The notes under the pieces: generated by a model
Told to the model about the DNA's origin: nothing
What the model saw: the letters and a program-made list of their open reading frames with translations, nothing else
The model's database searches: none
Part shown: positions 26,952 to 35,126 of the stretch, in pieces
How positions within the stretch are numbered: position 1 is the stretch's first letter
How the letters are laid out: each line of letters starts with the position of its first letter
Translations under genes and position numbers: made by a program
From: Verrucomicrobiota bacterium
GTDB taxonomy: Bacteria > Verrucomicrobiota > Verrucomicrobiia > Chthoniobacterales > UBA10450
Length of the DNA: 35,680 bases
Assembly (NCBI GenBank): GCA_003219465.1
Contig: QHOX01000107.1
Coordinates: forward strand, 10,642-46,321
Reading direction: 5' to 3'

Positions 26952-27557
26952 ATGAATCCCGCATTCATTTACCGACAGCACGGCCGATCCATCTTTTGGA
27001 TCGCATTTATGAGCGCGCTAGCGATTCACCTCGGCGCGGTTGCGCTCGCGAAAACCAAATCACCGCCCGCTACGCTAGAAGATTTCAACCCACCGGGTGA
27101 TGTCGAGCTCATTGATACTGGCGAACCGGAGCCTGCGTTGCTGGAGGAATCGGCCACGCCTCCGCCGTTAGAGCAGATTCACCCGGTTCAGGACAGTTTT
27201 CCGGAGGAGAATCTCACGCCTCCACCAGTTCGCGCGCATCGCAAGGCACAGCCAGCATCCCTTGTCAGAGGAACAACGGCCTCGTTGCGTTCGGTGAAAG
27301 CAATGGTGGCGTATGCGCCGCGCCCAGTTTATCCGTACGAAGCCCGCCGCCAACGAGTGACAGGATCGGGCGTTGCGTTGCTCACCGTCGATCGAACCTT
27401 GGGCACTGTGACTGATGTCCTAATGGCGCAGAGCTGTGGCAACGCCATTCTAGACAATTCAACGCTCGATACGCTTCGAAGATGGCGTTTCAAGCCCGGG
27501 AGTGCGGCCAGGGTCCAAGTGCCGATCACGTACACGCTTATGGGCGTTTCGTATTAG
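26952..27557 (+). CDS. TonB-like energy transducer
   Basis: 201 residues preceded by a strong GGAGGAATAGAC ribosome site. One membrane helix near the N-terminus (about residues 14-32, IFWIAFMSALAIHLGAVAL), a Pro/Glu-rich periplasmic spacer (about 40-105, with PEPALLEESATPPPLEQ) and a TonB C-terminal domain (APRPVYPYEARRQRVTGSGV to ITYTLMGVSY). TonB proteins couple the proton-motive force from ExbBD to outer-membrane receptors; neither partner is in the window. It is 57 bases before an ECF sigma gene and probably co-transcribed, which suggests envelope or uptake signalling. Confidence 0.88.
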   Translation: MNPAFIYRQHGRSIFWIAFMSALAIHLGAVALAKTKSPPATLEDFNPPGDVELIDTGEPEPALLEESATPPPLEQIHPVQDSFPEENLTPPPVRAHRKAQPASLVRGTTASLRSVKAMVAYAPRPVYPYEARRQRVTGSGVALLTVDRTLGTVTDVLMAQSCGNAILDNSTLDTLRRWRFKPGSAARVQVPITYTLMGVSY

Positions 27558-27614
27558 CGTTAACCGTTGGTGCATGTGTTATCTTCTGCGCTCGTCGGAA
27601 GGACATCAGATCCG

Positions 27615-28172
27615 ATGCGAAGCCGCAGAACAGCCAAAGAGGAGGAATTCGAGGAAATTGTACATCGATTCGAAATTCCGCTTCTTCAATACGCTCGACG
27701 CATAACTGGTGACAGGGAACAGGCGAGAGATGTTGTTCAGGAGACATTCGTCAGGTTTCAGCGTAACGGCGCGCTACGGCGCGAAGATGAGCCGGCAACC
27801 TGGCTATTTACGGTTTGCCGAAATGCAGCGCTCAACGTTTGCCGAAAAGAGAGGCGAATGATGTACGTCGACGAGGAAGTGATTGAAGCGCGCGAAAGCG
27901 AGCAACCCATGCCCTTTGACCAGCTCGAACAAAAGGAAGCGACTGGATTCCTGTTGCGGATTGTCGGCACCCTGCCGCCGCGGCAGCAGGAAGTGATTCA
28001 ACTCAAATTCCAAAACGATCTCAGTTACCAACAGATCGCGGAGATCATGCAGACAACCGCCAATAATGTGGGAGTACTGCTTCATACAGCGCTAAGGACG
28101 TTGCGACAGCGTTACGCTCATGTTGCCGGAGATTTCATCCCATTTAAACCAAAGCCAAATGATCAAGAATGA
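27615..28172 (+). CDS. ECF RNA polymerase sigma factor
   Basis: 185 residues from ATG at 27615 with GGAAGGA about 11 bases upstream; a TTG at 27567 opens the frame. Region 2 (EEIVHRFEIPLLQYARRITG, ARDVVQETFVRFQ) and region 4 (LPPRQQEVIQLKFQNDLSYQ, QIAEIMQTTANNVGVLLHTA) are clear. The last codons overlap the start of the next gene (ATGA), so the two are translationally coupled. Regulates probably its own operon with the anti-sigma/YfbK gene. Confidence 0.93.
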   Translation: MRSRRTAKEEEFEEIVHRFEIPLLQYARRITGDREQARDVVQETFVRFQRNGALRREDEPATWLFTVCRNAALNVCRKERRMMYVDEEVIEARESEQPMPFDQLEQKEATGFLLRIVGTLPPRQQEVIQLKFQNDLSYQQIAEIMQTTANNVGVLLHTALRTLRQRYAHVAGDFIPFKPKPNDQE

Positions 28173-29440
28173 ATGTTGATGACCCGAAGCTGACAGCATA
28201 CGCACTAGACGAACTGGACGAGTCAGAACGATCGGCAATTGCTCATGCAGTTGCTGATTCTCCGGAAGTGCAGCGGTTCGTCGCCGAGACACAAGATCTC
28301 GCGCGCGCCTTGAGATCGCAGTATCGGGTTGAGTTACAGCGAGAACTGATCGCGCGGGGAAACCTCACGGCGATTCACGGCGATGCTTTTTGGTCAAAAG
28401 CCGGCCCGCTTGCGATTGCAGCACTCCTCGCCGTTTTAGCTGTGGTTGGGGCTGTTGTGTTCAGTAGTAACGAGTCGCGTATCTCTACACCAACGGGATC
28501 GTCTTTATCGCGTGACTTAGCTGGGGAGCACGCGAATCAATTTGCTCCAGTCGAGGCAGAGGACGCTGCACGGCTTAGCCAAAATGAAAAGGTCGAGGCT
28601 GACGCTGGTCCATACGCTTTTACTGGCGAGCGGCCATTTGTGTCAGTGCTGAGCAGATCCCGATCGAGTGTACCGCTCGTGGTGAATTCGCCTTCTTATC
28701 TCGATGTCCGACGTTCGATTAATGCCGGTCTGCTTCCGCGGCGGGAGTCGGTGCGCATTGAAGGAATGATCAACTATTTTCCGTACAAATATCCGCAGCC
28801 GACGGCAGGCGAACCATTTTCGCTCAACCTCGACGTTGTGACTTGTCCCTGGGAACCAACGCATCGGTTGGTCCGGATCGGACTGAAGGGACACCAAGAC
28901 GTTGCTGTTCGTGCGGACAGCAGGATCGAGGTCGAATTCAATCCGAGACGGGTGGCATCGTATCGATTGATTGGGTATGACAGGCAAAAACCCGAGACAC
29001 TGGGTTCGAACAAAGAGAACGTCGGTTCGCATTCGATGGCGGCTGGATACACGTTGACCACTTTCTACGAAGTTGTGCCACTAAAGCGCGTCGGCACTGC
29101 GACCCACGCGCAAATGCCGAGCGCCGCGGGAGAGGCATCTGAACCGCTGTTGACTGCAAAACTCCAACTCAAAACACGGGGCAATGACGCGGCGGTCGGA
29201 CTTATCCAGCGCACTGTGAGCGATACAGGATTTGATTTCGAAGCAGCTCCTAGCGATTTAAAATTTGCTGCAGCCGTCGCCGAATTCGGAATGATCCTGC
29301 GCGATTCCGAATACAAGGGAAACGGATCGCTCCAGCAAGTGCTCGAATGGGCGGAGCAAGGAAAGGGCGCGGATATTAATGGCCACCGCTTAGATTTCAT
29401 CGAGCTTGTGCGCAAGACACAGGCGCTCAAAAGGAGTTAG
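28169..29440 (+). CDS. Anti-sigma-like protein with YfbK N- and C-domains but no VWA domain
   Basis: 423 residues. A cytoplasmic N-terminus like that of anti-sigma factors (LTAYALDELDESERSAIAHA) is followed by one membrane helix (about 73-94). The exported part begins with a VWA-N domain (PF12450-like: SYLDVRRSINAGLLPRRESV, INYFPYKYPQP, LVRIGLKG) and ends with a YfbK-like DUF3520 domain (VEFNPRRVASYRLIGYDRQ, AAGYTLTTFYEVVP, FAAAVAEFGMILRDSEY). In YfbK relatives a metal-binding VWA domain of about 170 residues sits between; here LKG is joined to the C-domain by only some ten residues. The frame is continuous, so this is a domain deletion, not a frameshift. Coupled to the ECF gene upstream. Confidence 0.87.
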   Translation: MNVDDPKLTAYALDELDESERSAIAHAVADSPEVQRFVAETQDLARALRSQYRVELQRELIARGNLTAIHGDAFWSKAGPLAIAALLAVLAVVGAVVFSSNESRISTPTGSSLSRDLAGEHANQFAPVEAEDAARLSQNEKVEADAGPYAFTGERPFVSVLSRSRSSVPLVVNSPSYLDVRRSINAGLLPRRESVRIEGMINYFPYKYPQPTAGEPFSLNLDVVTCPWEPTHRLVRIGLKGHQDVAVRADSRIEVEFNPRRVASYRLIGYDRQKPETLGSNKENVGSHSMAAGYTLTTFYEVVPLKRVGTATHAQMPSAAGEASEPLLTAKLQLKTRGNDAAVGLIQRTVSDTGFDFEAAPSDLKFAAAVAEFGMILRDSEYKGNGSLQQVLEWAEQGKGADINGHRLDFIELVRKTQALKRS

Positions 29441-30421
29441 ATATTTTCAGCTGTTTCTGCTGTGGCGATGGGCTTGGTGCGCATTGCGAGGAAGGCGCCA
29501 ATAAGCAGAATGCCGGCGCTCCAAAGCTGGGCGTGCGTAAGTCGTTCGCCATAGAGCCAGGCAGACAGCGCCATCGCAATCGCTGGGCAAAGGAGTTGGA
29601 GACTTTGAGAGAGCGCGACTCCGATTTCCCGGATCGCCACGTACGTAATACAAAACGTGCGCGAGCGTAATACAGGTTACGGCTGAGACGATCAGAACCA
29701 GATTCGCTTGTGCGCCGGCTTGAAGCGGAGTTCCGATTTTGCCGAAGGCGAGGGTGAGCGGAAACAGCAGTACCGAAGTAATGAAACTGACGAGGCCGAA
29801 GCTGCGGATCGATCCAAGCTCGGCTGACGGGCGTTTGATCAGAACTCCGTAAAGCGCCCAGCAAAACGTGGCGGTAAAAGCAATGAACAATCCGGGCAGC
29901 GCGATATGCTGATCATGGGAGGTCGCATTCGCCTGAAACCAGATCACACCGAATGCGCCGATTAATCCGAGCAATGTGCCAAGCTGGAATTGCCATTGCC
30001 GGATGACCACGCGTTCCTCCGGAAAAAATGCCAGCGCCAGAAGGGCAGTGAAAATGACTGAAGCCCGAGTGAAAATCGTATAGACGCCGGGCCCAATATA
30101 GAAAAGCGCCATCACCTGGGTGACTTGATGGACCACGTTTGGCAAGCATGGCAGCAAACAAAGTTTTATCGCGTGCATGTCGATGCGTGGGCCGCCGCGG
30201 CGAATCTGATACAGCAGCAACGGCGCAATGGCGATGCATGCGACCGAGTAGCGATAGAAGTTTTGTGCCCACGGATCGTAATACCGATTCAGATAAAACA
30301 TGAAAAGTGACGGCACCGACCAGATGAACACCGTGGCGAAAACCGCGGAGTACCCTTTCGAGAGATTGGCACTCCGACGCGGCGCGGCGTCGCTACGCAT
30401 AGGCGACGTTTTGTAGTTCAT
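29437..30421 (-). pseudogene. DMT/EamA-family permease broken by a 4-bp duplication
   Basis: The main frame (from ATG at 30421, or 30400) encodes about eight helices of a drug/metabolite transporter (EamA), then leaves the family at LYYV and runs on as polar nonsense to 29447. The lost C-terminus (AIREIGVALSQSLQLLCPAI ... SAGILLIGAFLAM) is found in another frame, 29437-29640. The cause is visible: ACGTACGT at 29639-29646, where one ACGT restores the reading frame. The repaired gene ends at 29437, overlapping the convergent YfbK-like gene by 3 bases. It could be a true mutation, phase variation or an assembly error. Substrate unknown. Confidence 0.8.
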
Positions 30422-30450
30422 ATCAAGGCTGGTCCGGGCAGGCTCAACGG

Positions 30451-30532
30451 TTGTAGCGCGCTGTCCTCAGCGCATCGGATACGCGTGCTGCGCGCAAGGC
30501 GCTGGTCCGCTGAGACAGCGGACACTACAGCA
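30451..30532. repeat. REPIN-like inverted dispersed repeat, family B copy 2
   Basis: TTGTAGCGCGCTGTCCTCAG at the left and CCGCTGAGACAGCGGACACT followed by ACAGCA at the right, inverted halves related to the 8590 copy. It fills the space between the divergent permease and TPR genes. Confidence 0.7.
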
Positions 30533-30633
30533 TCTCCGATGCGCGCACCTAAACTTTGGAACGCCCCTTGCATAAATTTTCTCGCCTATACGCGGTAAAT
30601 CGCGCAAAAAGTAGGCCAGAAGGAGAAATACAT

Positions 30634-31611
30634 ATGTTGAACAAGCAATCACTCACTGTCGCCATCGTATCGGTTCTTTGTTGTGCGGCAGTTCAGGTCG
30701 ACGGAGCGAAACCAGCCAAGGGCGGCGGCGGAAACCATATGCAACGCGGCATCCAGCTTGCCGAGGAAAAACACTTTGACGCCGCTGCTGACGAATTCGG
30801 CAAGGCGATCAAAGACAATCCGAAAGATCCGCGCGGATACGCAAATCGCGGCACCGCCTATCGCCAGGGAGCACGAACTGCCATCGCGGCGGGAGACTCC
30901 GAGGGGGCTTCCACCAGGTACCAAGCCGCGTTGACGGATTTTGCAAAATACATCGAGCTGGCACCGAAGGACGCCTCCGGTTATGCGGAACACGGTCAGA
31001 CCCTATCTGAACTCAAACAGTACGACGCCGCCCTTGCTGATTTTAACAAGGCGTTGGAACTCAAGCCGGACGACCTCAATGCAGTTAAATTTCGTGGCTT
31101 CGCTGAGATCGGACTCAACCAGTGGGATAAAGCGGTCGCTGATTTTTCGGCTGTGATTCAAAAGAAACCGGACGATCTGCAGAGTTATGATCGGCGCGCG
31201 TTGGCATATCGAAGCATGAAGAATTACGACGCCGCCATCGCCGATTACACATTTTTGATCACGACAAATCCGAACGACATGGAGGCGACGACCAAGCGCG
31301 GGTACACCTACAGCCTGGCGCAGCAGTATGAAAACGCGATTGCGGATTACCAAGCTGTGCTAAAGGTCAATCCGCAGGACAACGACACGTTCCAGCGTTT
31401 ACAATATGCGCAGTCGATGCTGGCAGCCAAGAACGCGTCTCCCTCACCCACGCCGCCCATTGCGAGTCCAACGCCTGAAGAAAAACGGCTGATGGATAAA
31501 ATCAGTCCGCTGTATATCGGAATCGGTGTCGTCGCGCTACTCATAATTGCTGTGATCGTGCGTCTGCTTACACGCGGAAAGGCAGAGCCCACCAGCCACC
31601 GGATTCGCTAA
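30634..31611 (+). CDS. Membrane-anchored TPR-repeat protein
   Basis: 325 residues from ATG at 30634, preceded by a good AGAAGGAGAAATACAT ribosome site (the frame opens at 30556). N-terminal signal peptide (LTVAIVSVLCCAAVQVDGA), then five or six TPR units (e.g. RGIQLAEEKHFDAAADEFGK, YDAALADFNKALELKPDDLN, YDAAIADYTFLITTNPNDME), a Pro/Ser/Thr linker (SPSPTPPIASPTPEE) and a C-terminal helix (about 298-316) with the basic end RLLTRGK. The repeats lie outside the cytoplasm and probably bind other proteins. Partner unknown. Confidence 0.88.
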   Translation: MLNKQSLTVAIVSVLCCAAVQVDGAKPAKGGGGNHMQRGIQLAEEKHFDAAADEFGKAIKDNPKDPRGYANRGTAYRQGARTAIAAGDSEGASTRYQAALTDFAKYIELAPKDASGYAEHGQTLSELKQYDAALADFNKALELKPDDLNAVKFRGFAEIGLNQWDKAVADFSAVIQKKPDDLQSYDRRALAYRSMKNYDAAIADYTFLITTNPNDMEATTKRGYTYSLAQQYENAIADYQAVLKVNPQDNDTFQRLQYAQSMLAAKNASPSPTPPIASPTPEEKRLMDKISPLYIGIGVVALLIIAVIVRLLTRGKAEPTSHRIR

Positions 31612-31632
31612 CGCAAAGCAGCCAAAATTTCT

Positions 31633-31660
31633 TTGACATCACCATGGCCGTGATTAGTTT
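31633..31660 (+). promoter_or_regulatory. Candidate sigma-70 promoter for the tRNA-Thr/tuf operon
   Basis: A perfect -35 box TTGACA (31633-31638) is followed after 16 bases by TAGTTT (31655-31660), a weak -10 match. It lies about 145 bases before the tRNA-Thr gene in the 195-base spacer after the TPR gene, the only sensible place for the operon promoter. Confidence 0.35.
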
Positions 31661-31806
31661 GCGGACGCTTTTTGCCGGGACGAGGCGATCCCATGGCCGT
31701 TCAAATGCGAATTTGACGCGAGTCTGGGATTTTTGACTCTCTGGTGGAGAGCACGGCCGGTTCGCCGCCCGGGTTTCCAAGGGAGGCGCTGGGTTGGCGA
31801 CGAGCA

Positions 31807-31879
<73 letters not shown>

Positions 31880-31937
31880 CAGTGAGCTTGCAACCGGTAA
31901 GGAAAATCCAAATTATAGAGGTAAACAAGAAAACCAT

Positions 31938-33122
31938 ATGGCTAAGCAAGCATTTAAACGCGACAAGCCGCACGTGAACGTCGGCACGATCGGTCACGTG
32001 GACCACGGCAAAACCACGCTCACGGCAGCAATCACGAAGGTCCTCAATAAAAAAGGCATGGCCGAAGTGCGCGAATACGATTCGATCGATAATGCGCCTG
32101 AGGAAAAAGAGCGCGGAATCACCATCAACACGGCGCACGTGGAGTATTCCAGCGAGAAACGTCACTATGCCCACGTCGATTGCCCGGGTCACGCCGACTA
32201 CGTGAAGAACATGATCACCGGCGCGGCCCAAATGGACGGCGCCATTCTCGTTGTCTCCGCTGCTGACGGGCCGATGCCGCAGACGCGTGAACACATCCTA
32301 CTGGCACGGCAGGTGGGCGTGCCTTCCATTGTGGTTTTCCTTAACAAGGTCGACATGGTGGATGATCCCGAGCTTCTCGATCTCGTCGAAATGGAAGTGC
32401 GCGATCTGCTGACGCAGTACGAATTTCCGGGCGACAAAATCCCGATCGTCAAAGGCAGCGCGCTCAAAGCGCTCAACGGCGACGCCGACTCGGAGAAGCA
32501 GGTGTTCGCGCTTGTCGAGGCGGTGGACGATTACGTTCCTGTGCCGGATCGGCCGATTGATCAGCCGTTCCTGATGCCGATCGAAGACGTGTTCAACATT
32601 GAAGGCCGCGGCACTGTCGCGACCGGTCGTGTCGAGCGAGGCGTTCTGAAGAAAATGGAGGAAGTCGAGCTCGTTGGCATTCGCTCAACGGCAAAGACCG
32701 TGGCCACAGACATCGAGATGTTCCGCAAGCTGCTCGATGAAGCGCGCGCGGGCGATAATGTCGGCGTGCTGTTGCGCGGCATCAAGAAGGAGGAGGTCGA
32801 GCGCGGACAGGTTATCGCCAAGCCCGGCTCCATTACCCCGCACAAGAAATTTAAGGCGGAAGTTTACGTGCTGAGCAAGGAGGAAGGCGGACGTCACACT
32901 CCATTCTTCACCAATTACCGGCCACAGTTTTATTTCCGCACCACCGATGTGACGGGCACGGTCAAACTGCCTGATGGCGTGGAAATGGTTATGCCCGGAG
33001 ACAACATCTCGATCGAGGTCGAGCTGATCACGCCGATAGCCATGGAGAAGACCATTCGGTTCGCAATCCGAGAAGGCGGCAAAACCGTCGGCGCGGGTCG
33101 CGTAAGCGAGATTCTGGATTAG
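31938..33122 (+). CDS. tuf: Translation elongation factor Tu
   Basis: 394 residues, the usual EF-Tu length. Start [21 protein letters not shown]1 [10 protein letters not shown]2 region [11 protein letters not shown]3 [11 protein letters not shown]4 NKVDM and G5 GSALKAL are all intact, with domains 2 and 3 complete to the end. It carries aminoacyl-tRNA to the ribosome with GTP. First protein gene of the operon tRNA-Thr, tuf, tRNA-Trp, secE, nusG, rplK. Confidence 0.98.
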   Translation: MAKQAFKRDKPHVNVGTIGHVDHGKTTLTAAITKVLNKKGMAEVREYDSIDNAPEEKERGITINTAHVEYSSEKRHYAHVDCPGHADYVKNMITGAAQMDGAILVVSAADGPMPQTREHILLARQVGVPSIVVFLNKVDMVDDPELLDLVEMEVRDLLTQYEFPGDKIPIVKGSALKALNGDADSEKQVFALVEAVDDYVPVPDRPIDQPFLMPIEDVFNIEGRGTVATGRVERGVLKKMEEVELVGIRSTAKTVATDIEMFRKLLDEARAGDNVGVLLRGIKKEEVERGQVIAKPGSITPHKKFKAEVYVLSKEEGGRHTPFFTNYRPQFYFRTTDVTGTVKLPDGVEMVMPGDNISIEVELITPIAMEKTIRFAIREGGKTVGAGRVSEILD

Positions 33123-33199
33123 CAATCTTTCCTCTGCGTCTGGTAATGTTGAGGCGAAGGCGAGGAAGAGGAAGATTAAGCGGAAGAGAAAGATTAAAT

Positions 33200-33272
33200 A
33201 CGCCAGTAGCTCAATTGGTAGAGTAGCGGTCTCCAAAACCGTCGGTTGGGGGTTCGAGTCCCTCCTGGCGTG
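33200..33272 (+). tRNA. tRNA-Trp (anticodon CCA)
   Basis: Acceptor ACGCCAG/CTGGCGT, D arm GCTCAATTGGTAGAGT, anticodon stem GCGGT/ACCGT with loop CTCCAAA giving anticodon CCA, T arm GGGGGTTCGAGTCCCTC. CCA end not encoded. Sits between tuf and secE, its usual place in many bacteria. Confidence 0.95.
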
Positions 33273-33300
33273 TAGCTAACGCCGATCACGTATCGAAGCA

Positions 33301-33519
33301 ATGATCACCAAAGTTAAAAACTTCTTTAGCGAAGTTAAAGTCGAGCTGCAGAAAACCTCGTGGCCATGGGATCCGAAGGAAAAAGGGTTCCGCCGTTACA
33401 AAGAGCTGGTGGACTCGACGATTGTGGTTGTGATCGCGATGCTATTGCTCGGTGGCTACGTGGCGTTGTTTGATTTTATTTTGGTGAACTTTGTGCACTT
33501 TTTCACCCGATTGCACTGA
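33301..33519 (+). CDS. secE: Preprotein translocase subunit SecE
   Basis: 72 residues, the short single-helix form of SecE. The amphipathic N-terminal part VKNFFSEVKVELQKTSWPW is followed by one membrane helix (about residues 42-66, IVVVIAMLLLGGYVALFDFI). It clamps SecY in the protein translocation channel. Position 28 bases after tRNA-Trp and 84 before nusG agrees with the conserved secE-nusG pair. Confidence 0.95.
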   Translation: MITKVKNFFSEVKVELQKTSWPWDPKEKGFRRYKELVDSTIVVVIAMLLLGGYVALFDFILVNFVHFFTRLH

Positions 33520-33603
33520 CTTATGGGACAAACACTCGCAGGGAAAATGGCAGGAACGGACCGCTTCGGCACGCGCCGCGATTGCGTCCTACGAAATTGA
33601 AGT

Positions 33604-34173
33604 ATGGCACAAGCGCTCGCAGCGAAAAATCAGTGGTACGTGGTGCATGTGCTTTCCGGTCAGGAAAACAAAGTCCGCGAGAATATCTTGAAACGGGTCA
33701 AAACCGAAGAGATGGGCGACCTCGTTTACGACGTGCTCCTTCCTACCGAGCGCGTCTCGGAAATCAAAAAAGGCAAGAAGACTGAAACCACGCGGAAATT
33801 TTTCCCCGGTTATTTGATCGTTAATATGCATCTCCTCGACGAGAACAATCAGCTGGTCGGGCGCACCTGGTATTTCATCCGCAACACACCGGGCGTGATT
33901 GGCTTTGCCGGGACCAAAGACAAACCGATCCCAATGCGGCAATCGGAAGTCGAAAGCATGCTCGCGCAGATGAAAGAGCGCGAGGAAAAGGTGAAACCGA
34001 AAGTCAGCTTCGAAGTGGGCGAAACGGTCAAGGTCGCCGACGGTCCGTTCCAGAATCAGACCGGCGTCGTTGAAGAGATCGATCCCGAGCGTGGCAAGCT
34101 GCGCGTCTCCGTCACCATTTTCGGCCGCGCCACGCCGGTGGAATTGGAATACTGGCAGGTCGAGCGCGGATAA
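33604..34173 (+). CDS. nusG: Transcription termination/antitermination protein NusG
   Basis: 189 residues. NGN domain (about 8-120; WYVVHVLSGQENKVRENI, FPGYLIVNMHLLDENNQ, NTPGVIGFAG) and KOW domain (about 138-175; VGETVKVADGPFQNQTGVVE). It binds RNA polymerase to suppress pausing and links it to Rho or the ribosome. Normal length; no insertion. Confidence 0.97.
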   Translation: MAQALAAKNQWYVVHVLSGQENKVRENILKRVKTEEMGDLVYDVLLPTERVSEIKKGKKTETTRKFFPGYLIVNMHLLDENNQLVGRTWYFIRNTPGVIGFAGTKDKPIPMRQSEVESMLAQMKEREEKVKPKVSFEVGETVKVADGPFQNQTGVVEEIDPERGKLRVSVTIFGRATPVELEYWQVERG

Positions 34174-34180
34174 ATCGGAA

Positions 34181-34265
34181 GTCAGAGGTCAGAGATCAGA
34201 GGTCAGAAGTGAGAAAAAGATTTTCGGTTTAACGGTAACGATTCAACGGTTTAACGATTTAACGA
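34181..34265. repeat. Two short tandem repeats in the nusG-rplK spacer
   Basis: First GTCAGAG/ATCAGAG units (34181-34212, about four copies of seven or eight bases), then TTTAACGG / TTCAACGG / TTTAACGA units (34226-34265). They take up nearly the whole 98-base spacer and leave no Shine-Dalgarno sequence before rplK. Confidence 0.65.
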
Positions 34266-34271
34266 AATACA

Positions 34272-34697
34272 ATGGCAAAAGAGATCGTAGCGCACATCAA
34301 ATTGCAGATTCCGGCTGGGCAAGCCAATCCGGCGCCGCCCGTCGGTACCGCGCTGGGACCACGCGGCGTAAACATCATGGCGTTCTGCAAGGAATTTAAC
34401 GCCGCCACCCAGAAACAAGCGGGCGACATTTTGCCCGTCGTTATCACGGTTTTCAAAGACAAGTCATTTACTTTCATCACTAAAAGTCCGCCCGCCGCGG
34501 TACTCCTGAAGAAAGCCGCCAACATCGCCGCCGGTTCGAAGGAACCTAACAAGACCAAAGTCGGCAAAGTAACGCGCAAACAAGTCATGGATATCGTAAA
34601 AACAAAGTCCAAAGACCTGAACGCACGCAACGACGAGGCCGCCTTCCGCATTATCGCCGGCACCGCCCGCCAAATGGGCCTCGAAATCGAGGGCTAG
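34272..34697 (+). CDS. rplK: 50S ribosomal protein L11
   Basis: 141 residues, the usual L11 length. N-terminal domain ([38 protein letters not shown]) and C-terminal rRNA-binding domain ([42 protein letters not shown]) complete. It forms the GTPase-associated stalk base. rplA normally follows at once, but here it does not. Confidence 0.97.
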   Translation: MAKEIVAHIKLQIPAGQANPAPPVGTALGPRGVNIMAFCKEFNAATQKQAGDILPVVITVFKDKSFTFITKSPPAAVLLKKAANIAAGSKEPNKTKVGKVTRKQVMDIVKTKSKDLNARNDEAAFRIIAGTARQMGLEIEG

Positions 34698-34744
34698 ATC
34701 GACCGCGGATTACGCGGATCAAATGGATTGAAGAGCGGGGAGCG

Positions 34745-34820
34745 CACGCGCCCTCGCGTGTGGATTTCGGCCGTCGCCGAAATATCCTTTAGCGACGAAG
34801 CTGCCTTCGCATCCTCGTCG
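34745..34820. other. Cluster of three hairpins downstream of rplK
   Basis: Three stems in a row: CACGCG/CGCGTG (34745-34760), GATTTCGGC/GCCGAAATATC (34763-34786, one bulge) and CGACGAAG-type arms (34793-34820). They lie in the gene-poor stretch 34698-34853 and may end the ribosomal operon or be a palindromic repeat element. No T-run follows. Confidence 0.5.
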
Positions 34821-34853
34821 GCACCACCGGTAAAATGGCCCCGGATTCGTCGA

Positions 34854-35126
34854 TTAGTTTTGGACGAAGAAATGTCGAGCAATTCCAAATAGCTTTATCG
34901 GCAGCGCCAAAACCGGCGACGCGACGGCGAATGCGAGAACCATGCAGCCGTGTCGTGACGCTGCTCGGCTGGTGCGAATGGATTTAACCGCATCTGGGAA
35001 CCTCGCCTTGTACATCAAGTAGAAGGAATGTGGTTCTTGCCTGTCGCAGTCCGGGGAGGCGCTGTCGAGGGCTTCGAGAATGTAGTAAATCTCTTTTAAG
35101 GTTGGTGCTTTGTAGTGGTGGCCGTA
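34854..35126 (-). pseudogene. In-frame continuation of the adjacent gene beyond an amber codon
   Basis: Directly after the TAG at 35127-35129 the same frame stays open for 90 codons to a TAA at 34854. Its first half reads as plausible protein (YGHHYKAPTLKEIYYILEAL, PHSFYLMYKARFPDAVKS), while the last 35 residues are hydrophobic and less convincing. It has no good start of its own. Most likely the 3' part of the neighbouring gene cut off by a nonsense mutation. Confidence 0.45.

Noticed and set aside
34181-34265. CRISPR array
   Set aside because: Units are 7-8 bases with no spacers; no cas genes occur in the window.
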